A DNA stretch of 64,000 nt from Massilia putida (GCF_001941825.1 NZ_CP019038.1:6923671-6987670), one strand, 5' to 3'; shown: positions 32,853 through 44,344, counted from the first letter of the stretch. Notes: generated from the sequence alone by a model not told the origin. Numbers and translations: made by a program.

Positions 32853-35800
32853 TCATGTAGTTTCATAGTTGGCCTCCTGGTGGGCGGGTCTTCGCGCGTT
32901 CTCTTTTCGTAACTCCCGGCGGCGCATCAACAGGTACACAACCGGAACCACAAACATGGACAGCAATGGCGCGGACAACATGCCGCCGACCATCGGCGCA
33001 GCAATACGTTGCATGATTTCCGAGCCGGTGCCGGACGCGATCATGATCGGAACAAGGCCTGCAATGATCACCGCCACAGTCATGGCTTTTGGCCGGACGC
33101 GCTGTACCGCCCCTTCCCGAATGGCGTCCAACAAATCGGCCTCGGATGACTTTCCGACAGTGACGTGAGCCTCCCAGGCCTGCTTCAGGTAGAGCAGCAT
33201 GATCACCCCGAACTCGGCCGCGACGCCGGCAAGGGCAATGAAGCCGACCGCGCTGGCGACAGACAGGTGATGGCCGAGCATCCAGAGCAGCCAGACGCCG
33301 CCTGCCAGTGCGAACGGCAGGGTGGCCATGATCAGGATGGCTTCGTCAAAGCGCTTGAATGTCAGATAGAGAAGGACAAAGATCACCAGCAGCGTCGCCG
33401 GTACGACAACCTTGAGCTTCGCGCTGGCGCGTTCCAGGTATTCGAACTGACCGGACCACGAAATCGAATAGCCAGGCTGCAGCTTGACCTGCTTGGCGAC
33501 AGCCTGCTGCATGTCCCGCACCACCGAGCTCATGTCACGCCCGCGGATGTCGACGTACACCCAGCCAGACAGCCGTGCATTTTCGCTCCTGAGCATGGGC
33601 GGGCCGTCATTGATGCGGACCGTCGCTACATCTCCCAGGCGAATCTGTGCGCCGCGCGGCGTCAGGACCGGCAACTGGCGGAGGTTCTCGACTGAATCCC
33701 TGACTTCGCGTGGATAGCGGACATTGATCGGGAATCGCTGCAGGCCTTCGACGGTCTCGCCGATGTTGTCGCCGCCGATTGCCGCCGACACGACACTCTG
33801 CACATCGGCGATATTCAAGCCGTAGCGCGCTGCCTGGTCACGATTGATATTGACGTCAATATAACGTCCACCGTTGAGACGTTCGGCAAGTGCCGATGAA
33901 ACGCCGGGCACCGTCTTGACGATCCGTTCGATTTCGCCAGCAACGCGGTCGATCTCCTGCAGACTGGTACCGGCCACCTTGACCCCGACCGGACTCTTGA
34001 TTCCGGTGGCCAGCATGTCGATGCGGTTGCGGATCGGTGGGACCCAGATGTTGGAAAGCCCAGGCACCTTGACCACGCGGTCCAGTTCTTCCACCAGCTT
34101 ATCCGGTGTCATTCCCGGCCGCCATTGATCCTTTGGCTTGAACTGGATCGTGGTCTCGAACATCTCCAGTGGAGCAGGGTCGGTCGCCGTCTCGGCCCGT
34201 CCCGCCTTGCCGAAGACGCTTTGCACTTCCGGTACCGTCTTGATCAGGCGGTCCGTTTGTTGCAACAACTGCGACACCTTGCCAACCGAAAGCCCTGGTA
34301 GCGCCGACGGCATGTAAAGAAGGTCGCCTTCGTCGAGAGGCGGCATGAATTCGCCGCCGAGCCGGGTCATCGGCCAGACGGTGATGGCGGCAATCATGGC
34401 GGCGACGACCAGGGTCGACTTGGGAAAGCGCAGCACGCCATCCAGTAACGGCCGGTACAGGACGATCAGGAAGCGATTCAGCGGATTCTTCTGTTCGTCG
34501 GGAATCCGTCCGCGGATCAGGTAACCCATCAGCACCGGGATCAAGGTCACGGCCAGCCCCGCGGCGGCTGCCATCGAATACGTCTTCGTGAAGGCAAGCG
34601 GTGAGAACAGCCGTCCTTCCTGCGCTTCCAACGTAAACACCGGAATGAACGACAGCACAATGATCAACAGCGAAAAGAACAGTGCCGGACCGACTTCGGC
34701 GGCGGCGTCCCCAATGACCCGCCAGCGCGCTTCTCCGTCGAGTTTTGCGCCGGGATGCTTGTGATTCCACGCTTCGATATGCTTGTGTGCGTTCTCGATC
34801 ATGACGACGGCGGCGTCCACCATGGCGCCTACCGCGATCGCAATACCGCCGAGCGACATGATGTTCGCGTTCACCCCCTGGTAATGCATGATGATGAAGG
34901 CGGTCAGAATACCGATCGGTAATGTCACGATCGCGACCAGCGCGGAGCGCAGATGGAACAGGAAGATTGCGCACACCACCGCAACAACGATGAACTCCTC
35001 CACCAACTTATCCCTGAGGTTGTCGACAGCGCGCTGGATGAGGTTCGAGCGGTCATAGGTCGGAACGATCTCCACGCCCGGAGGTAAACTCGACTTGAGA
35101 GACGCCAGTTTGGCTTTCACCGCGTCGATGGTTTCCAGTGCATTCTTCCCTGAGCGCATAACGATCACGCCACCCGCCACTTCGCCTTCGCCGTTCAGCT
35201 CGGAGATGCCGCGCCGCATTTCCGGTCCCAGCTGGATTCGCGCGACGTCTCCGAGCAGGACGGGAACACCAGCCTGGGAGGTCATCAGTGGGATCTTGCG
35301 AAAATCGTCGAGCGATTGCAGATAACCGCTCGCACGCACCATGTATTCGGCTTCGCCCAGCTCGAGCACGGAGCCACCGGCCTCCTGGTTGGCCTTTTGC
35401 ACGGCGTCGATGATCACGTTATGCGCGATGTTGTAGGCCCGCAGCTTGTCAGGATCGAGGACGATCTGGTATTGACGAACCATGCCGCCCAGGCTTGCGA
35501 CTTCCGACACATTGGGTACCGTCTTGAGCTCGTACTTGAGGAACCAGTCCTGGAACGCGCGCAGCTGCGACAGGTCCATCTTGCCGCTACGGTCGACCAG
35601 GGCATACTCGTACACCCAGCCAACGCCACTGGCATCCGGCCCGAGCGCTGTCTTTGCCTGTGGCGGCAGGCGCGACTGAACCTGGTTCAAATATTCCAGT
35701 ACGCGCGAGCGTGCCCAGTAGGGGTCGGTGCCGTCCTCGAACAGGATGTAGACGAAGGAGTCGCCAAAGAAAGAATAGCCGCGCACCGTTTTCGCGCCGG

Positions 35801-36029
35801 GTACCGACAGCATTGTCGTCGTCAGCGGATAAGTCACCTGATTCTCGACAATTTGTGGCGCCTGGCCGGGATAGGATGTGCGGATGATCACCTGCACGTC
35901 GGACAGGTCGGGCAGCGCATCCAGAGGCGTACGTTGCAGCGCATAGATGCCCCAGGCCGTGATGCCGAGTGTCGCAAGCAGGACCAGGAAGCGATTGAGG
36001 ATCGACCAGCGAATGAGTTTGGCGATCAT
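32853..36029 (-). CDS. cusA: CusA-type Cu(I)/Ag(I) RND efflux pump
   Basis: A 1058-aa inner-membrane RND proton/metal antiporter. It follows CusA closely: [57 protein letters not shown] porter segments, [20 protein letters not shown] in the proton-relay helix, and [16 protein letters not shown] with the methionine of the metal path. The start ATG 36029 overlaps the cusB stop (ATGA). With CusB and the outer-membrane CusC-like protein it would span the envelope. The [12 protein letters not shown] block and absence of the DFGxIVDG motif favour copper/silver over zinc/cobalt. Confidence 0.95.
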   Translation of the reverse strand: MIAKLIRWSILNRFLVLLATLGITAWGIYALQRTPLDALPDLSDVQVIIRTSYPGQAPQIVENQVTYPLTTTMLSVPGAKTVRGYSFFGDSFVYILFEDGTDPYWARSRVLEYLNQVQSRLPPQAKTALGPDASGVGWVYEYALVDRSGKMDLSQLRAFQDWFLKYELKTVPNVSEVASLGGMVRQYQIVLDPDKLRAYNIAHNVIIDAVQKANQEAGGSVLELGEAEYMVRASGYLQSLDDFRKIPLMTSQAGVPVLLGDVARIQLGPEMRRGISELNGEGEVAGGVIVMRSGKNALETIDAVKAKLASLKSSLPPGVEIVPTYDRSNLIQRAVDNLRDKLVEEFIVVAVVCAIFLFHLRSALVAIVTLPIGILTAFIIMHYQGVNANIMSLGGIAIAVGAMVDAAVVMIENAHKHIEAWNHKHPGAKLDGEARWRVIGDAAAEVGPALFFSLLIIVLSFIPVFTLEAQEGRLFSPLAFTKTYSMAAAAGLAVTLIPVLMGYLIRGRIPDEQKNPLNRFLIVLYRPLLDGVLRFPKSTLVVAAMIAAITVWPMTRLGGEFMPPLDEGDLLYMPSALPGLSVGKVSQLLQQTDRLIKTVPEVQSVFGKAGRAETATDPAPLEMFETTIQFKPKDQWRPGMTPDKLVEELDRVVKVPGLSNIWVPPIRNRIDMLATGIKSPVGVKVAGTSLQEIDRVAGEIERIVKTVPGVSSALAERLNGGRYIDVNINRDQAARYGLNIADVQSVVSAAIGGDNIGETVEGLQRFPINVRYPREVRDSVENLRQLPVLTPRGAQIRLGDVATVRINDGPPMLRSENARLSGWVYVDIRGRDMSSVVRDMQQAVAKQVKLQPGYSISWSGQFEYLERASAKLKVVVPATLLVIFVLLYLTFKRFDEAILIMATLPFALAGGVWLLWMLGHHLSVASAVGFIALAGVAAEFGVIMLLYLKQAWEAHVTVGKSSEADLLDAIREGAVQRVRPKAMTVAVIIAGLVPIMIASGTGSEIMQRIAAPMVGGMLSAPLLSMFVVPVVYLLMRRRELRKENARRPAHQEANYETT

Positions 36030-37585
36030 TTCCTGGAGTCTCCCATTCCGCTCATGCCCTGCATCGACGGGCCGGCAGGGGACATGCTGGTGATCTGGAA
36101 CGCTCCGTCCTTGGTCTGCTGGAATTCGAAGTTCATCATGTCGCCGACCGCCAGATCTTTCGGTACACCTCCTGCCGGGACCTTGAACCCCATTGTCATC
36201 GCCGGCCACTGCATGCTCGGGATCGGATCGTGCGAAAACGTGATTTCATCCTTGTTGATGTTCTCCACCTTGCCATGCGCACGATGTGTCGTTGGCCCTG
36301 CGCTTGGCTTGGAGTCTCCCGCCGGCGCAGGACCGCTCAGCCGGTTCGTGGTGCCTCGCAGGCTGGCTTCGGAATCGATCAGGAACTGGCCTGAAACAAC
36401 AACTTTTTGCCCGACGTCGAGACCTTTGAGGATTTCGGTCTGGCCGTTGCTCTCGCGGCCGATCTGGACATCGACGGGCATGAATTTGCCTTGACCCTGT
36501 TCAAGCATCACGACACTGCGCTTACCGGTCTGGATGACTGCTTCCGTCGGCACCGTCAAGGTTTCCGCGCTCGCCGCGGGCGTAAAGTTCACGGTGGCAA
36601 ACATGCCCGGCACCAGTCGCTGTCCGGGATTGGCCAGCTCGACCCGCGCTTTCAATGTGCGCGTTGCCGCCTCGACTTCAGGCAGGATCGCGCTGACCTT
36701 GCCCTTCAATACTGTGCCCGGCAGGGCAGGGGTACGGGCTTCCACCGGTGTGCCTGGGCGCACCTCGGCCGATGCGGCTTCAGGAAGCTCGGCGTTGACC
36801 CAGACCGTGCTGAGTCCATTGATCCGGAACATAGGTGCGCCCGATGCGATCGTCATCCCTTCACGGACTGTCAGTTCTCCGATCACGCCATTGATCGGCG
36901 AGCTGACGGTCAAACGGGGCTGCACCTTGCCGCTGGACTCGACGCTACGGATCTGCGCATCCGTCATGCCCGCCAGGCGCATACGCTGTCGCGCCCCTTC
37001 CGCCAGTCCGTCCGTCCCGGGACCGTTCATTTTCATTGCGGTGAGGTATTCCTCCTGTGCTGCTACCCAGTCGGGTACATACAGTGCGGCCAGCGGCTGG
37101 CCTTTCTTTACCGGGTCAAGCGCTGCACGCACGAAAAGCCGCTCGACATAGCCGTTGCTACGCGCCTGTACCACGGCGACGTCACGCTCGTTGTACGCGA
37201 CGTTGCCAACAGCTTCCACATTGGCGGCAAACCTGGCTTTCGTGACTTCGGCGGTACGAACACCCAAGTTCTGTTCAACGCGAGGACTGATGCTGATCTT
37301 GCCTTCGTCGCCAGCCTCATCCGCATACACGGGCACCAGTTCCATGTCCATGAACGGTGACTTGCCCGGCTTGTCGAATTTCTGGCCCGGGACCATCGGG
37401 TCGTGCCAGTAAAGCACCTTGCGTCCATTGGCTTGATTCACACCTGCCCCTTGGGCGGAGGACGCCGTTTGTGGAACGGTTGACATCCCCATCCCTTGAT
37501 TCATGCCGAGCTTGTACACGCCATACCCACCAGCGCCCAATGCAGCAGCCACGAGCAGAGCAATTGTTATTTTTTTAGTATCCAT
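36026..37585 (-). CDS. cusB: CusB-type periplasmic adaptor with C-terminal CusF-like domain
   Basis: A 519-aa membrane-fusion protein. The N-terminal helix [20 protein letters not shown] anchors it. A heavy-metal-binding domain follows ([29 protein letters not shown]), then HlyD-type barrel, lipoyl and hairpin segments. The last ~100 residues repeat a CusF-like OB domain ([19 protein letters not shown]) with the same Cu(I) motif as the stand-alone CusF proteins. It bridges CusA and CusC and hands copper to the pump. ATG 37585 is chosen because sequence upstream is not conserved. Confidence 0.93.
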   Translation of the reverse strand: MDTKKITIALLVAAALGAGGYGVYKLGMNQGMGMSTVPQTASSAQGAGVNQANGRKVLYWHDPMVPGQKFDKPGKSPFMDMELVPVYADEAGDEGKISISPRVEQNLGVRTAEVTKARFAANVEAVGNVAYNERDVAVVQARSNGYVERLFVRAALDPVKKGQPLAALYVPDWVAAQEEYLTAMKMNGPGTDGLAEGARQRMRLAGMTDAQIRSVESSGKVQPRLTVSSPINGVIGELTVREGMTIASGAPMFRINGLSTVWVNAELPEAASAEVRPGTPVEARTPALPGTVLKGKVSAILPEVEAATRTLKARVELANPGQRLVPGMFATVNFTPAASAETLTVPTEAVIQTGKRSVVMLEQGQGKFMPVDVQIGRESNGQTEILKGLDVGQKVVVSGQFLIDSEASLRGTTNRLSGPAPAGDSKPSAGPTTHRAHGKVENINKDEITFSHDPIPSMQWPAMTMGFKVPAGGVPKDLAVGDMMNFEFQQTKDGAFQITSMSPAGPSMQGMSGMGDSRK

Positions 37586-37611
37586 ATAAAAATCCTTGTT
37601 CGCCCGGCTTT

Positions 37612-38928
37612 TCAGTGGCCGGGACCGCCGTTTTGCGGAAAGAGAAAATTCAATTGCGCCCACAAGCGGTCGGTTTCCTGCTCGAGTTGTAATGCCTGCA
37701 GGCGCACTTCGATTTCACTGCGACGAGCGGCGATGACGTCCGCCAGCGTGGCTTTTCCGCCCCGGTAGGCGGCAACGATCGCGGTTGTTCTGGAGTTGGC
37801 CAGAGGGGTCAGTTCTTTCTCATACCGGGTTTGTCGCTGCCTGTCCGTATGCCACTCGTTCAACATGGCACGCACTTCGGCGACATGGGCACGCAACATA
37901 TCTTCGCGCTCGGCCCTCGCCCGTTCGACCTGAGCCAGCTTGGAAGACAGTTCGCGATCCTGGCGGTTTTTCTGGTCCCACTGCAGGGGCACCGAAAGGC
38001 CGATTGACACCATGTCCGAATACCCTGGGCCGCGTTGTTGCACTGCGACCTCGACGCTCCAGTCCGCTTTCTTGTTGGCTCTTGCAAGTTGCGCTTCTGC
38101 GACTGCGATGTCTTCCTGCCTGGCCAGCACGGCAAGTTCTGGGTGGTGGTTAAGCTGGGTGTCGAGTGTGGCCTCGTTGAGGCGGATGGTATCGACCGCC
38201 GGTTTGGCGCCCAACGGCTGCTGCGCCGCGTCACCGATCCACCGAGCCAGTGCGATTTTAGCGTTGCCGATGCGGCGGTCGATATCGCTAGCCTTGTCCT
38301 CCAGGACCGCAAGTGCGCTGCGCGAACTGAAGATGTCGGCCTGGTTGCCGCGGCCGGCCCGATACGCGGACTCGGCCGCCTGGATTTCCAGCTTCGCCTG
38401 ATCTATCTGTTCGGCTACTGCGGCCGACATGGCTTCGGCGTAGTAACGGTCCAGCCAGGCCAAAGCGGTCTCGCGTTCGATTGTCGCGGCCGTGGCCGCT
38501 TTCTCCGCAATCGACTTTTCCGCTTCGCGTTCAAACCGTTCGGCACGCAGGCGACGTTTGTCGGAACGCGTCAGCTCTTGCATGACACCGACCCGTCGCA
38601 TCGTCATGAAGTCACGCGTCAAGCTGAAGCGATCTTGTCCATTGATCGGCAGGTTATCGATACCGACCTTCAGGACTGGATCTGGGAGCTGACCGGCAGC
38701 GACCGACATCTCCCGTGAGGACTGGACAGCGTAGTCTTTTGCCGCCAGCATTCGCGATCGCTCGATGGCCCGCTGCTGGGCTTCAGCCAGCGTCAATGGC
38801 GTTTCAGCGGCAAACGTAGGATTGCCAAGGACAAGCGAGACAGCAAATACAAGAAGAAGGACAGCCCGGGAAGACCGAACAGCCGAACAAGGCGTCATTT
38901 GCGACGCCATGATATGTGGGGAAAACAT
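37612..38928 (-). CDS. TolC-family outer-membrane efflux protein (CusC role)
   Basis: A 438-aa outer-membrane channel of the TolC family with a signal sequence (SRAVLLLVFAVSLVLG..TFA) and two repeats of the efflux domain (LTLAEAQQRAIERSRMLAAK, then LTRSDKRRLRAERF and AYRAGRGNQADIFSSRSALA). GGAGGT stands directly before the ATG at 38928. It is first of the cus efflux set, 26 bases before cusB. It has no lipobox, unlike E. coli CusC. Function as exit duct for CusBA is inferred from the operon. Confidence 0.9.
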   Translation of the reverse strand: MFSPHIMASQMTPCSAVRSSRAVLLLVFAVSLVLGNPTFAAETPLTLAEAQQRAIERSRMLAAKDYAVQSSREMSVAAGQLPDPVLKVGIDNLPINGQDRFSLTRDFMTMRRVGVMQELTRSDKRRLRAERFEREAEKSIAEKAATAATIERETALAWLDRYYAEAMSAAVAEQIDQAKLEIQAAESAYRAGRGNQADIFSSRSALAVLEDKASDIDRRIGNAKIALARWIGDAAQQPLGAKPAVDTIRLNEATLDTQLNHHPELAVLARQEDIAVAEAQLARANKKADWSVEVAVQQRGPGYSDMVSIGLSVPLQWDQKNRQDRELSSKLAQVERARAEREDMLRAHVAEVRAMLNEWHTDRQRQTRYEKELTPLANSRTTAIVAAYRGGKATLADVIAARRSEIEVRLQALQLEQETDRLWAQLNFLFPQNGGPGH

Positions 38929-39002
38929 CAAACCTCCAGAATGCATTGAGTAACACCGCCCGCGCAAAAGCGCAGCGATGAGGAATCATGCAAACTGAAG
39001 GA

Positions 39003-39407
39003 TCAAATGCGGAAACAGCAGTTGCGAATGGCTATGGGCGGTGCCGTCGCATAGGTGAGGAAGGCGGGAGCAGGCCAGCCGAGAGGCCGCTGGTACGTCA
39101 ATGTGTTCAGGCTTATCGGAAGCCCGTACCCTACCGCCACGAAAGGCGCCAACGGTGGCGTCGCCGGCTTGTCGAGCGATTGCTTGTCTGTCTGGTGGGA
39201 CGCATGGCACAGGCTGGGCTGTTCCATATCCATGTCCTGGCATGCGACCATGTCGGCTGGCTTCGCATGCACGGACGAGGTCAACTGATCGTCATTTCCC
39301 AAGTTCAGAGCTGGGCACGCATAGGCCGACACAGCGAGCTGCATGAACAATATGCTAAACAGCAGTATTGTTGCGGCAATCAGTCGGGATGTGCGAGGAA
39401 GTCTCAT
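39003..39407 (-). CDS. Small exported protein at the head of the cus operon
   Basis: A 134-aa protein with a signal peptide (RLIAATILLFSILFMQLAVS) and a mature part with CPALNLGNDD, CQDMDMEQPSLCHASH and a terminal NCCFRI. Scattered Cys, Met and His suggest weak metal binding. It is the promoter-proximal gene of the minus-strand cus cluster. A near-consensus sigma-70 promoter ends about 11 bases before its ATG and there is no clear Shine-Dalgarno. I do not recognise the family; it resembles small copper-induced exported proteins in layout only. Confidence 0.6.
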   Translation of the reverse strand: MRLPRTSRLIAATILLFSILFMQLAVSAYACPALNLGNDDQLTSSVHAKPADMVACQDMDMEQPSLCHASHQTDKQSLDKPATPPLAPFVAVGYGLPISLNTLTYQRPLGWPAPAFLTYATAPPIAIRNCCFRI

Positions 39408-39418
39408 GGTCAGGATGT

Positions 39419-39447
39419 AGTCTAGGACCGCCACATTTTGTTGTCAA
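39419..39447 (-). promoter_or_regulatory. Near-consensus sigma-70 promoter of the cus operon
   Basis: On the minus strand TTGACA (39447-39442), 17 bases, TAGACT (39424-39419). Transcription would begin only a few bases before the ATG at 39407. The rest of the gap up to the CueR-type promoter at 39723 (about 275 bases) holds no gene that I can support. Confidence 0.6.
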
Positions 39448-39722
39448 TTATACCGACCTTAAATGGCGAGTATTTAACTCTTTCGGTTCGGGTAACGCGT
39501 CTATTCAGGCTCGTCTCAGAGCGTGTAGACGAATTGAGTGGCGTAGGTGTGGCCCAAGCGCAGACAATCTACAAGTTCTTTTTCTGAATCGTGATTGCTC
39601 CGGCCCTGATTACCTTCGCTGTCCCTTATGGCCTGCCGCTTCTTGGAAATACGAGTTAAGCGGTCTCTTTGGGCACTGGCAATTATCATATGTCTACGCG
39701 GTGAAATCACCACAGATAGAGC

Positions 39723-39753
39723 TTGACCTTCCTATCATGGGAAGGTCTACATT
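39723..39753 (+). promoter_or_regulatory. CueR-type MerR-family promoter with 19-bp spacer
   Basis: TTGACC and TACATT are separated by 19 bases containing the dyad ACCTTCC..GGAAGGT, the classic CueR operator in an overlong spacer. It lies 32 bases upstream of copZ and should make copZ-copA inducible by Cu(I)/Ag(I). No CueR gene is in the window. Confidence 0.85.
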
Positions 39754-39784
39754 GTAATCGGAGCAATCAGACAGGAGGAAAGCA

Positions 39785-39991
39785 ATGTACACGCTTAAGG
39801 TAGAAAAGATGTCCTGCGGCGGCTGCGCCAGCCGGGTTACCCGGACCGTGCAGACCTTGGATCCGGATGCAAAAGTCGAGGTGCTGTTGAAAGACAAGCT
39901 CGTCCGTGTGGAAAGCGCGAGAGCACCGGATGCAGTCGCCGCCGCGATTACCGCTGCCGGCTATCCGGCTACTCAGGTAGCGGCTGACTGA
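39785..39991 (+). CDS. copZ: CopZ-like copper chaperone (HMA domain)
   Basis: A 68-aa heavy-metal-associated domain with the Cu(I) motif MSCGGCASRV (CxxC) at residues 9-18 and the ferredoxin-like pattern VEVLLKDKLVRVES. AGGAGG precedes the ATG. It should carry Cu(I) in the cytoplasm to the P-type ATPase encoded 53 bases downstream, which itself lacks an HMA domain. It is controlled by the CueR-type promoter just upstream. Confidence 0.92.
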   Translation: MYTLKVEKMSCGGCASRVTRTVQTLDPDAKVEVLLKDKLVRVESARAPDAVAAAITAAGYPATQVAAD

Positions 39992-40044
39992 GCCGGATGT
40001 ACCCAATGTGAACTTGCAATAACGAGTCCAGGAAAGGTTCCGAT

Positions 40045-42417
40045 ATGAACGACCAGCCGCATCACGATCACGACGGCCACGAACATCATCATGAGCATGG
40101 CCCTGGGCACGGAGTGCGCCATGAGAGCGGAACTGGGGATAAGCCATTCACTGACCCGGTCTGCGGAATGAAAGTCGGCGCCGACCCCGCCAGGGAAATT
40201 CGGCACGAGGGGCAAACTTATCATTTCTGCAGCGCCAGGTGCATGGACAAGTTCCGGGTGTCGCCCCAGCAGTATATAGGCCTCGCTGCCAATGAACCGG
40301 CGCCCGCCGCGCCGGAAGGCACGATCTATACCTGCCCGATGCATCCTGAAATCCAGCAGCCGCAGCCTGGCAACTGCCCGATTTGCGGCATGACGCTCGA
40401 GCCCATGCTCCCGTCCTTGGAAGAGGAAGAAAATCCGGAACTAGTGGACTTCAAGCGCCGTTTCTGGTGGACCCTGCCGCTGACGGTCATTGTGACCGTC
40501 CTTGCGATGGCGGGGCACCGGTTCTTCACAGGAGGCTTGCCCGGGCAAAGCTGGATCGAACTCGTGCTGAGCACACCGGTCGTGCTGTGGGCCGGATGGC
40601 CGTTCTTTACACGCGGGGTGCAGTCCATCAGCAATCGCAGCCCCAACATGTGGACGCTGATTGGGCTCGGCGTCGCAGCAGCGTACTGCTACAGCGTAGT
40701 CGCAACCGTCGCGCCCGGACTATTTCCGCAAACCTTTGCCATGCATGGACGCATCGGTGTGTACTATGAGGCGGCCGCGGCCATCATTTCGCTGACTCTA
40801 CTGGGACAGATCCTGGAGCTGCGCGCACGCTCGCAGACCTCGGCAGCAATCAAATCCCTGCTGGGCCTGGCGCCGAAAACGGCGCGCCGCATCAACGCCG
40901 ATGGCACGGAAGAAGACATTCCTTTGACTCATGTACACGTCGGCGATGCGCTCCGTGTGCGGCCAGGCGAAAAGGTGCCGGTCGACGGCACTGTCCTGGA
41001 GGGCGAAAGCGCGGTCGACGAGTCCATGCTGACCGGCGAGCCTGTGCCCGTAACCAAGCGCCCGGGCGACAAGGTAATCGGTGCAACCATCAATGCCAGC
41101 GGCAGTCTGGTCGTGCGCTCGGAAAAAGTGGGCTCGGAGACCATGCTGTCGCAAATCGTCCAGATGGTCGCCCAGGCACAGCGTTCGCGCGCGCCCATGC
41201 AGAGCCTGGCCGACGTGGTGGCCGGCTACTTCGTGACGATTGTCGTGACCATAGCCTTGCTGACGCTGCTCGGGTGGGGGCTTTTCGGTCCGGAGCCGAG
41301 CTGGGTGTACGGCTTCGTAAATGCCGTCTCGGTGCTGATTATTGCCTGCCCGTGCGCGCTCGGGCTGGCGACGCCAATGTCCATCATGGCCGCTACCGGC
41401 CGCGGCGCCACGCAGGGCATCCTGTTCCGCGATGCGGCGGCCATCGAGAGCATGCGCAAGATCGATACCCTCATCGTCGATAAGACGGGGACACTCACCG
41501 AAGGCAAGCCGGCGTTCCATTCGGCCGCTGCGATCCCGGGCGGGGACGAACAGGAGGTGTTGCGGATCGCTGCCAGCATCGACCAGGGCAGCGAACACCC
41601 GCTGGCCCATGCGATTGTGGCCGAGGCGCTAAGCCGCGGGCTGGGCCTGGCCAAGCCGGAGTCCTTCGAATCGTCCAGCGGCATCGGCGTGCGTGGAGTT
41701 GTCGAGGGCAAGCGCATTGCCCTCGGAAATACCGCGCTTATGGACATCGAAAAGGTCGACTGGAAGCCACTCACGGCCCAGGCGGAAAGCTGGCGCCAGG
41801 AAGGTGCAAGCGTCATGTACCTGGCGGCCGATCGGCAGCTCCTAGGGCTGGTGGCGGTATCCGACCCGGTCAAGCAGACCACGCCGGAAGCGCTGGCAAC
41901 GCTCAAGGAGGCTGGCATCACGGTCGTCATGGCGACCGGCGACGGTGTCACGACCGCCAGGTCGGTTGCGGCCAAGCTTGGCATCCCGGAAGTCTACGGC
42001 GAGGTCAAGCCGCAGGACAAGCTGGCACTGGTGGAAAGGCTGCAGGCGCAGGGGAAAACGGTTGCGATGGCAGGGGATGGCATCAACGACTCCCCCGCAC
42101 TGGCCAAGGCCAATGTCGGTATCGCGATGGGTACCGGAACGGATGTCGCCATCAACTCGGCCCACGTCACCTTGGTCAAGGGCGACCTGCGCGGTATCGC
42201 GCGGGCGCGCCTGCTGTCGCTGGAGACCGTGCGCAACATGCGGCAGAATCTGGCCTTCGCTTTTTTCTACAACGCGCTCGGGATTCCTTTGGCAGCAGGC
42301 GTGCTTTATCCGTTCACCGGCCGCCTGCTGTCACCGATGATCGCGGCGTTGGCGATGAGTCTGAGCTCGGTATCCGTGATCACCAACGCGCTGCGCCTGC
42401 GGGGCACGGCGAAGTAA
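40045..42417 (+). CDS. copA: Copper/silver-translocating P1B-type ATPase
   Basis: A 790-aa Cu(I)/Ag(I) exporter. The N-terminus is His-rich ([17 protein letters not shown]), followed by a YHS domain ([30 protein letters not shown]) and a heavy-metal-binding domain ([20 protein letters not shown]). Eight membrane helices carry the CPC metal path ([12 protein letters not shown] near 433). The phosphorylation site is [11 protein letters not shown] near 478, with SEHPLAHAI (HP motif) and [10 protein letters not shown]. It lacks an N-terminal CxxC HMA domain, which the separate CopZ supplies. The SilP/CopF-like domain order is common in metal islands. Confidence 0.95.
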   Translation: MNDQPHHDHDGHEHHHEHGPGHGVRHESGTGDKPFTDPVCGMKVGADPAREIRHEGQTYHFCSARCMDKFRVSPQQYIGLAANEPAPAAPEGTIYTCPMHPEIQQPQPGNCPICGMTLEPMLPSLEEEENPELVDFKRRFWWTLPLTVIVTVLAMAGHRFFTGGLPGQSWIELVLSTPVVLWAGWPFFTRGVQSISNRSPNMWTLIGLGVAAAYCYSVVATVAPGLFPQTFAMHGRIGVYYEAAAAIISLTLLGQILELRARSQTSAAIKSLLGLAPKTARRINADGTEEDIPLTHVHVGDALRVRPGEKVPVDGTVLEGESAVDESMLTGEPVPVTKRPGDKVIGATINASGSLVVRSEKVGSETMLSQIVQMVAQAQRSRAPMQSLADVVAGYFVTIVVTIALLTLLGWGLFGPEPSWVYGFVNAVSVLIIACPCALGLATPMSIMAATGRGATQGILFRDAAAIESMRKIDTLIVDKTGTLTEGKPAFHSAAAIPGGDEQEVLRIAASIDQGSEHPLAHAIVAEALSRGLGLAKPESFESSSGIGVRGVVEGKRIALGNTALMDIEKVDWKPLTAQAESWRQEGASVMYLAADRQLLGLVAVSDPVKQTTPEALATLKEAGITVVMATGDGVTTARSVAAKLGIPEVYGEVKPQDKLALVERLQAQGKTVAMAGDGINDSPALAKANVGIAMGTGTDVAINSAHVTLVKGDLRGIARARLLSLETVRNMRQNLAFAFFYNALGIPLAAGVLYPFTGRLLSPMIAALAMSLSSVSVITNALRLRGTAK

Positions 42418-42435
42418 CTGCAGGCGCCCGATCGC

Positions 42436-42879
42436 TCAGTCGTAGTGCTTGTAGACCGTCGTACTGCCGTCGTTGCGGACCAGTAGCACGTCGTACGGCA
42501 TGCGCGTTGGGCCCTCCATTCCAGGAGAGCCAGGCGGCATGGCCGGCACGGCCAGCCCTTTCGCTTTCGGCTTCGCAGCAAGCAGCCGCTTGATCTCAGC
42601 GGCTGGCACATGCCCTTCGATCGCATAACCGCCGACAACTGCCGTGTGGCATGAGCCGAGCCGATTGGGAATGCCCATTTTCTCGCGGGTGTCGGATGGA
42701 TTGGCGACATCGTGCGCATTGACCTTGAATCCGTTGGCCCGCAGGTGCTTGGCCCATTCTTCACAGCAGCCGCAGGTTGCGGTCTTGTAGACCTCGACGG
42801 CCTGGGTTGCGGCGCTGGCGAGCGTCGGCAGCCCGATCAGGGCAGCGACCGCGAGATTTCTGAATTTTCCGATTAACAT
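42436..42879 (-). CDS. DUF411 metal-binding protein
   Basis: A 147-aa exported protein: signal peptide LAVAALIGLPTLASAA, then the DUF411 core VEVYKTATCGCCEEWAKHLR with the CGCC motif and GIPNRLGSCHTAVVGGYAIE. DUF411 proteins are common in copper clusters and are thought to bind Cu in the periplasm. It is convergent with copA and is the last gene of the copC-copD direction set, although 80 bases separate it from copD. Confidence 0.88.
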   Translation of the reverse strand: MLIGKFRNLAVAALIGLPTLASAATQAVEVYKTATCGCCEEWAKHLRANGFKVNAHDVANPSDTREKMGIPNRLGSCHTAVVGGYAIEGHVPAAEIKRLLAAKPKAKGLAVPAMPPGSPGMEGPTRMPYDVLLVRNDGSTTVYKHYD

Positions 42880-42958
42880 AATCCTTCTCCTAAGTGCTGG
42901 CGCCGACGGATATGGTCGGCTGCCAGCGTCAAATCAACTATCACTCAGCTGGAACGTC

Positions 42959-43897
42959 CTACATCTGTTCGCCCGGGGGCGATGTCGATGCAAGCCAGGC
43001 CGCCAGAACAACGACCGCAAGCAATACAAGCGCTTCGATCCAAAGTATGCGCTTGAACCGCATCGGTAAAAGCTCGGGGGCGGCATTTCCTGCGGACTCG
43101 CGCGCGAGCCACGGCGGCATCACGACAAAGCGATTGATCCCACCCAGCATCGTCGCAACGCCTACGAGCAGCAGCTTCGCTACAAGCGTTTTGCCATACG
43201 GGTTGCCGACCAGGTTTTCGAATCCGCCCAGGTTGCGCCAGCTTGCATACAGGCCCGTGGCCAAGATGCCGGTAAGCGCGAACGTCGCCGAGCCGGATAG
43301 GGACGCTACATAAGCCGCCCGCGCGCGTCTGTCGGCCGTGGCCATGTTTTCGGTTGCCCTCAACATGACCCCGCCAGCAAGGAACACCTCACCGACCCAT
43401 AGGCTGATCAGGCCGAGGTGGATCCAGTCCGCCAGCAAGGGCAGGCTGAAGTCGCCTTCGCTGGCGGCGTGGCTGACCATGCCGCGCGTGTACCAGAATA
43501 CGGCAAGCGCCGCCAAAGTCAGCAGTGCAGGCACCTGGTTGCGATCGCCGCGCATGCAGGTTCCGAAGGTAGCCATGGCTAGCCCGAACATCCCAATGGA
43601 CCACGCGAGCCCAAGGTGTGTCGAGGTCAGCATCGACCAGGTGGCGCCAGCCGCTTCAGTCACTGGGACCTCGGCCATGGCCGCCGATTCCAGCCACAAC
43701 AGCGCCGCGTTCGCGGCCAGAGCGACGACGACACCGGTCAAGGCAGTCTTGCGGACGGACTGGCGGCGCGCGTCGGCCCAGCTGGATGCGTCACGACTAA
43801 TCCACAAGCGCGAAGCGCTCGCTCCCGTGACGAGGGCTACCGCGACGTTCAGGAGGGCAGTGACGACGTGCTGGACAGCTTGCAGGTCCAGCCCCAT
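42959..43897 (-). CDS. copD: Copper resistance protein CopD
   Basis: A 312-aa inner-membrane protein with about eight helices (VVTALLNVAVALVTGASA, THLGLAWSIGMFGLAMATFG, ADWIHLGLISLWVGEVFLAG) and conserved His residues in AVQHVV, SHAASEG and ADWIHLG, as in CopD/PcoD. CopD is thought to import copper with CopC. The ATG at 43897 overlaps the copC stop by one base (TGATG); the tool-like GTG one codon earlier is less likely. Its C-terminus ends STSPPGEQM. Confidence 0.9.
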   Translation of the reverse strand: MGLDLQAVQHVVTALLNVAVALVTGASASRLWISRDASSWADARRQSVRKTALTGVVVALAANAALLWLESAAMAEVPVTEAAGATWSMLTSTHLGLAWSIGMFGLAMATFGTCMRGDRNQVPALLTLAALAVFWYTRGMVSHAASEGDFSLPLLADWIHLGLISLWVGEVFLAGGVMLRATENMATADRRARAAYVASLSGSATFALTGILATGLYASWRNLGGFENLVGNPYGKTLVAKLLLVGVATMLGGINRFVVMPPWLARESAGNAAPELLPMRFKRILWIEALVLLAVVVLAAWLASTSPPGEQM

Positions 43898-44262
43898 CAC
43901 TTGACCTTGAACGTGACTTCGCCCTTTGCCTTATGGCCGTCGTGGGTCATCGTCGACCACTGGATGTGATACTCGCCCGAGGACAGCGGTGGTAGCGGCG
44001 CCGTCATGACGGTAGGATCCGCCTTGTCGACGGTGGTCGCGGTGACCGGGATTTCGTTATTTTGGGGTCCCATCACTTTGATTTTGCTGAACGCAGGCTC
44101 GAGCGCCTCGTTGAACTTGAGGCGCACCTGCTTCGGTGCATCTCCGAGCGTGCTGCCGGCTTGGGGATCCGATGATTGCAACTTGGCGTGTGCGAATGCG
44201 ACCGAAGTTACGGTACTTGCGAAAGCGAAGGTGGCCAGGGCCAAAATGTGTTTGATGGGCAT
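43897..44262 (-). CDS. copC: Periplasmic copper-binding protein CopC
   Basis: A 121-aa CopC/PcoC protein: signal peptide ending SVAFA, then the mature N-terminus HAKLQSSDPQAGSTL whose first His is the Cu(II) brace ligand, and a C-terminal DGHKAKGEVTFKVK with the second His. The Met-rich Cu(I) site of PcoC is largely absent, so it is a Cu(II)-only type. It is translationally coupled to copD. Confidence 0.93.
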   Translation of the reverse strand: MPIKHILALATFAFASTVTSVAFAHAKLQSSDPQAGSTLGDAPKQVRLKFNEALEPAFSKIKVMGPQNNEIPVTATTVDKADPTVMTAPLPPLSSGEYHIQWSTMTHDGHKAKGEVTFKVK

Positions 44263-44344
44263 GTTTTTATTCCTGATTCTTTGGTTGGGTCGAGGTATGG
44301 GTGTGGAGCGTTCTGCCCGCAGCGCCGACAGAACGCCTGCAGCT

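Noticed and set aside
35316..36494. 392-codon plus-strand frame over cusA/cusB
   Set aside because: It lies antisense to well-conserved CusA and CusB sequence.
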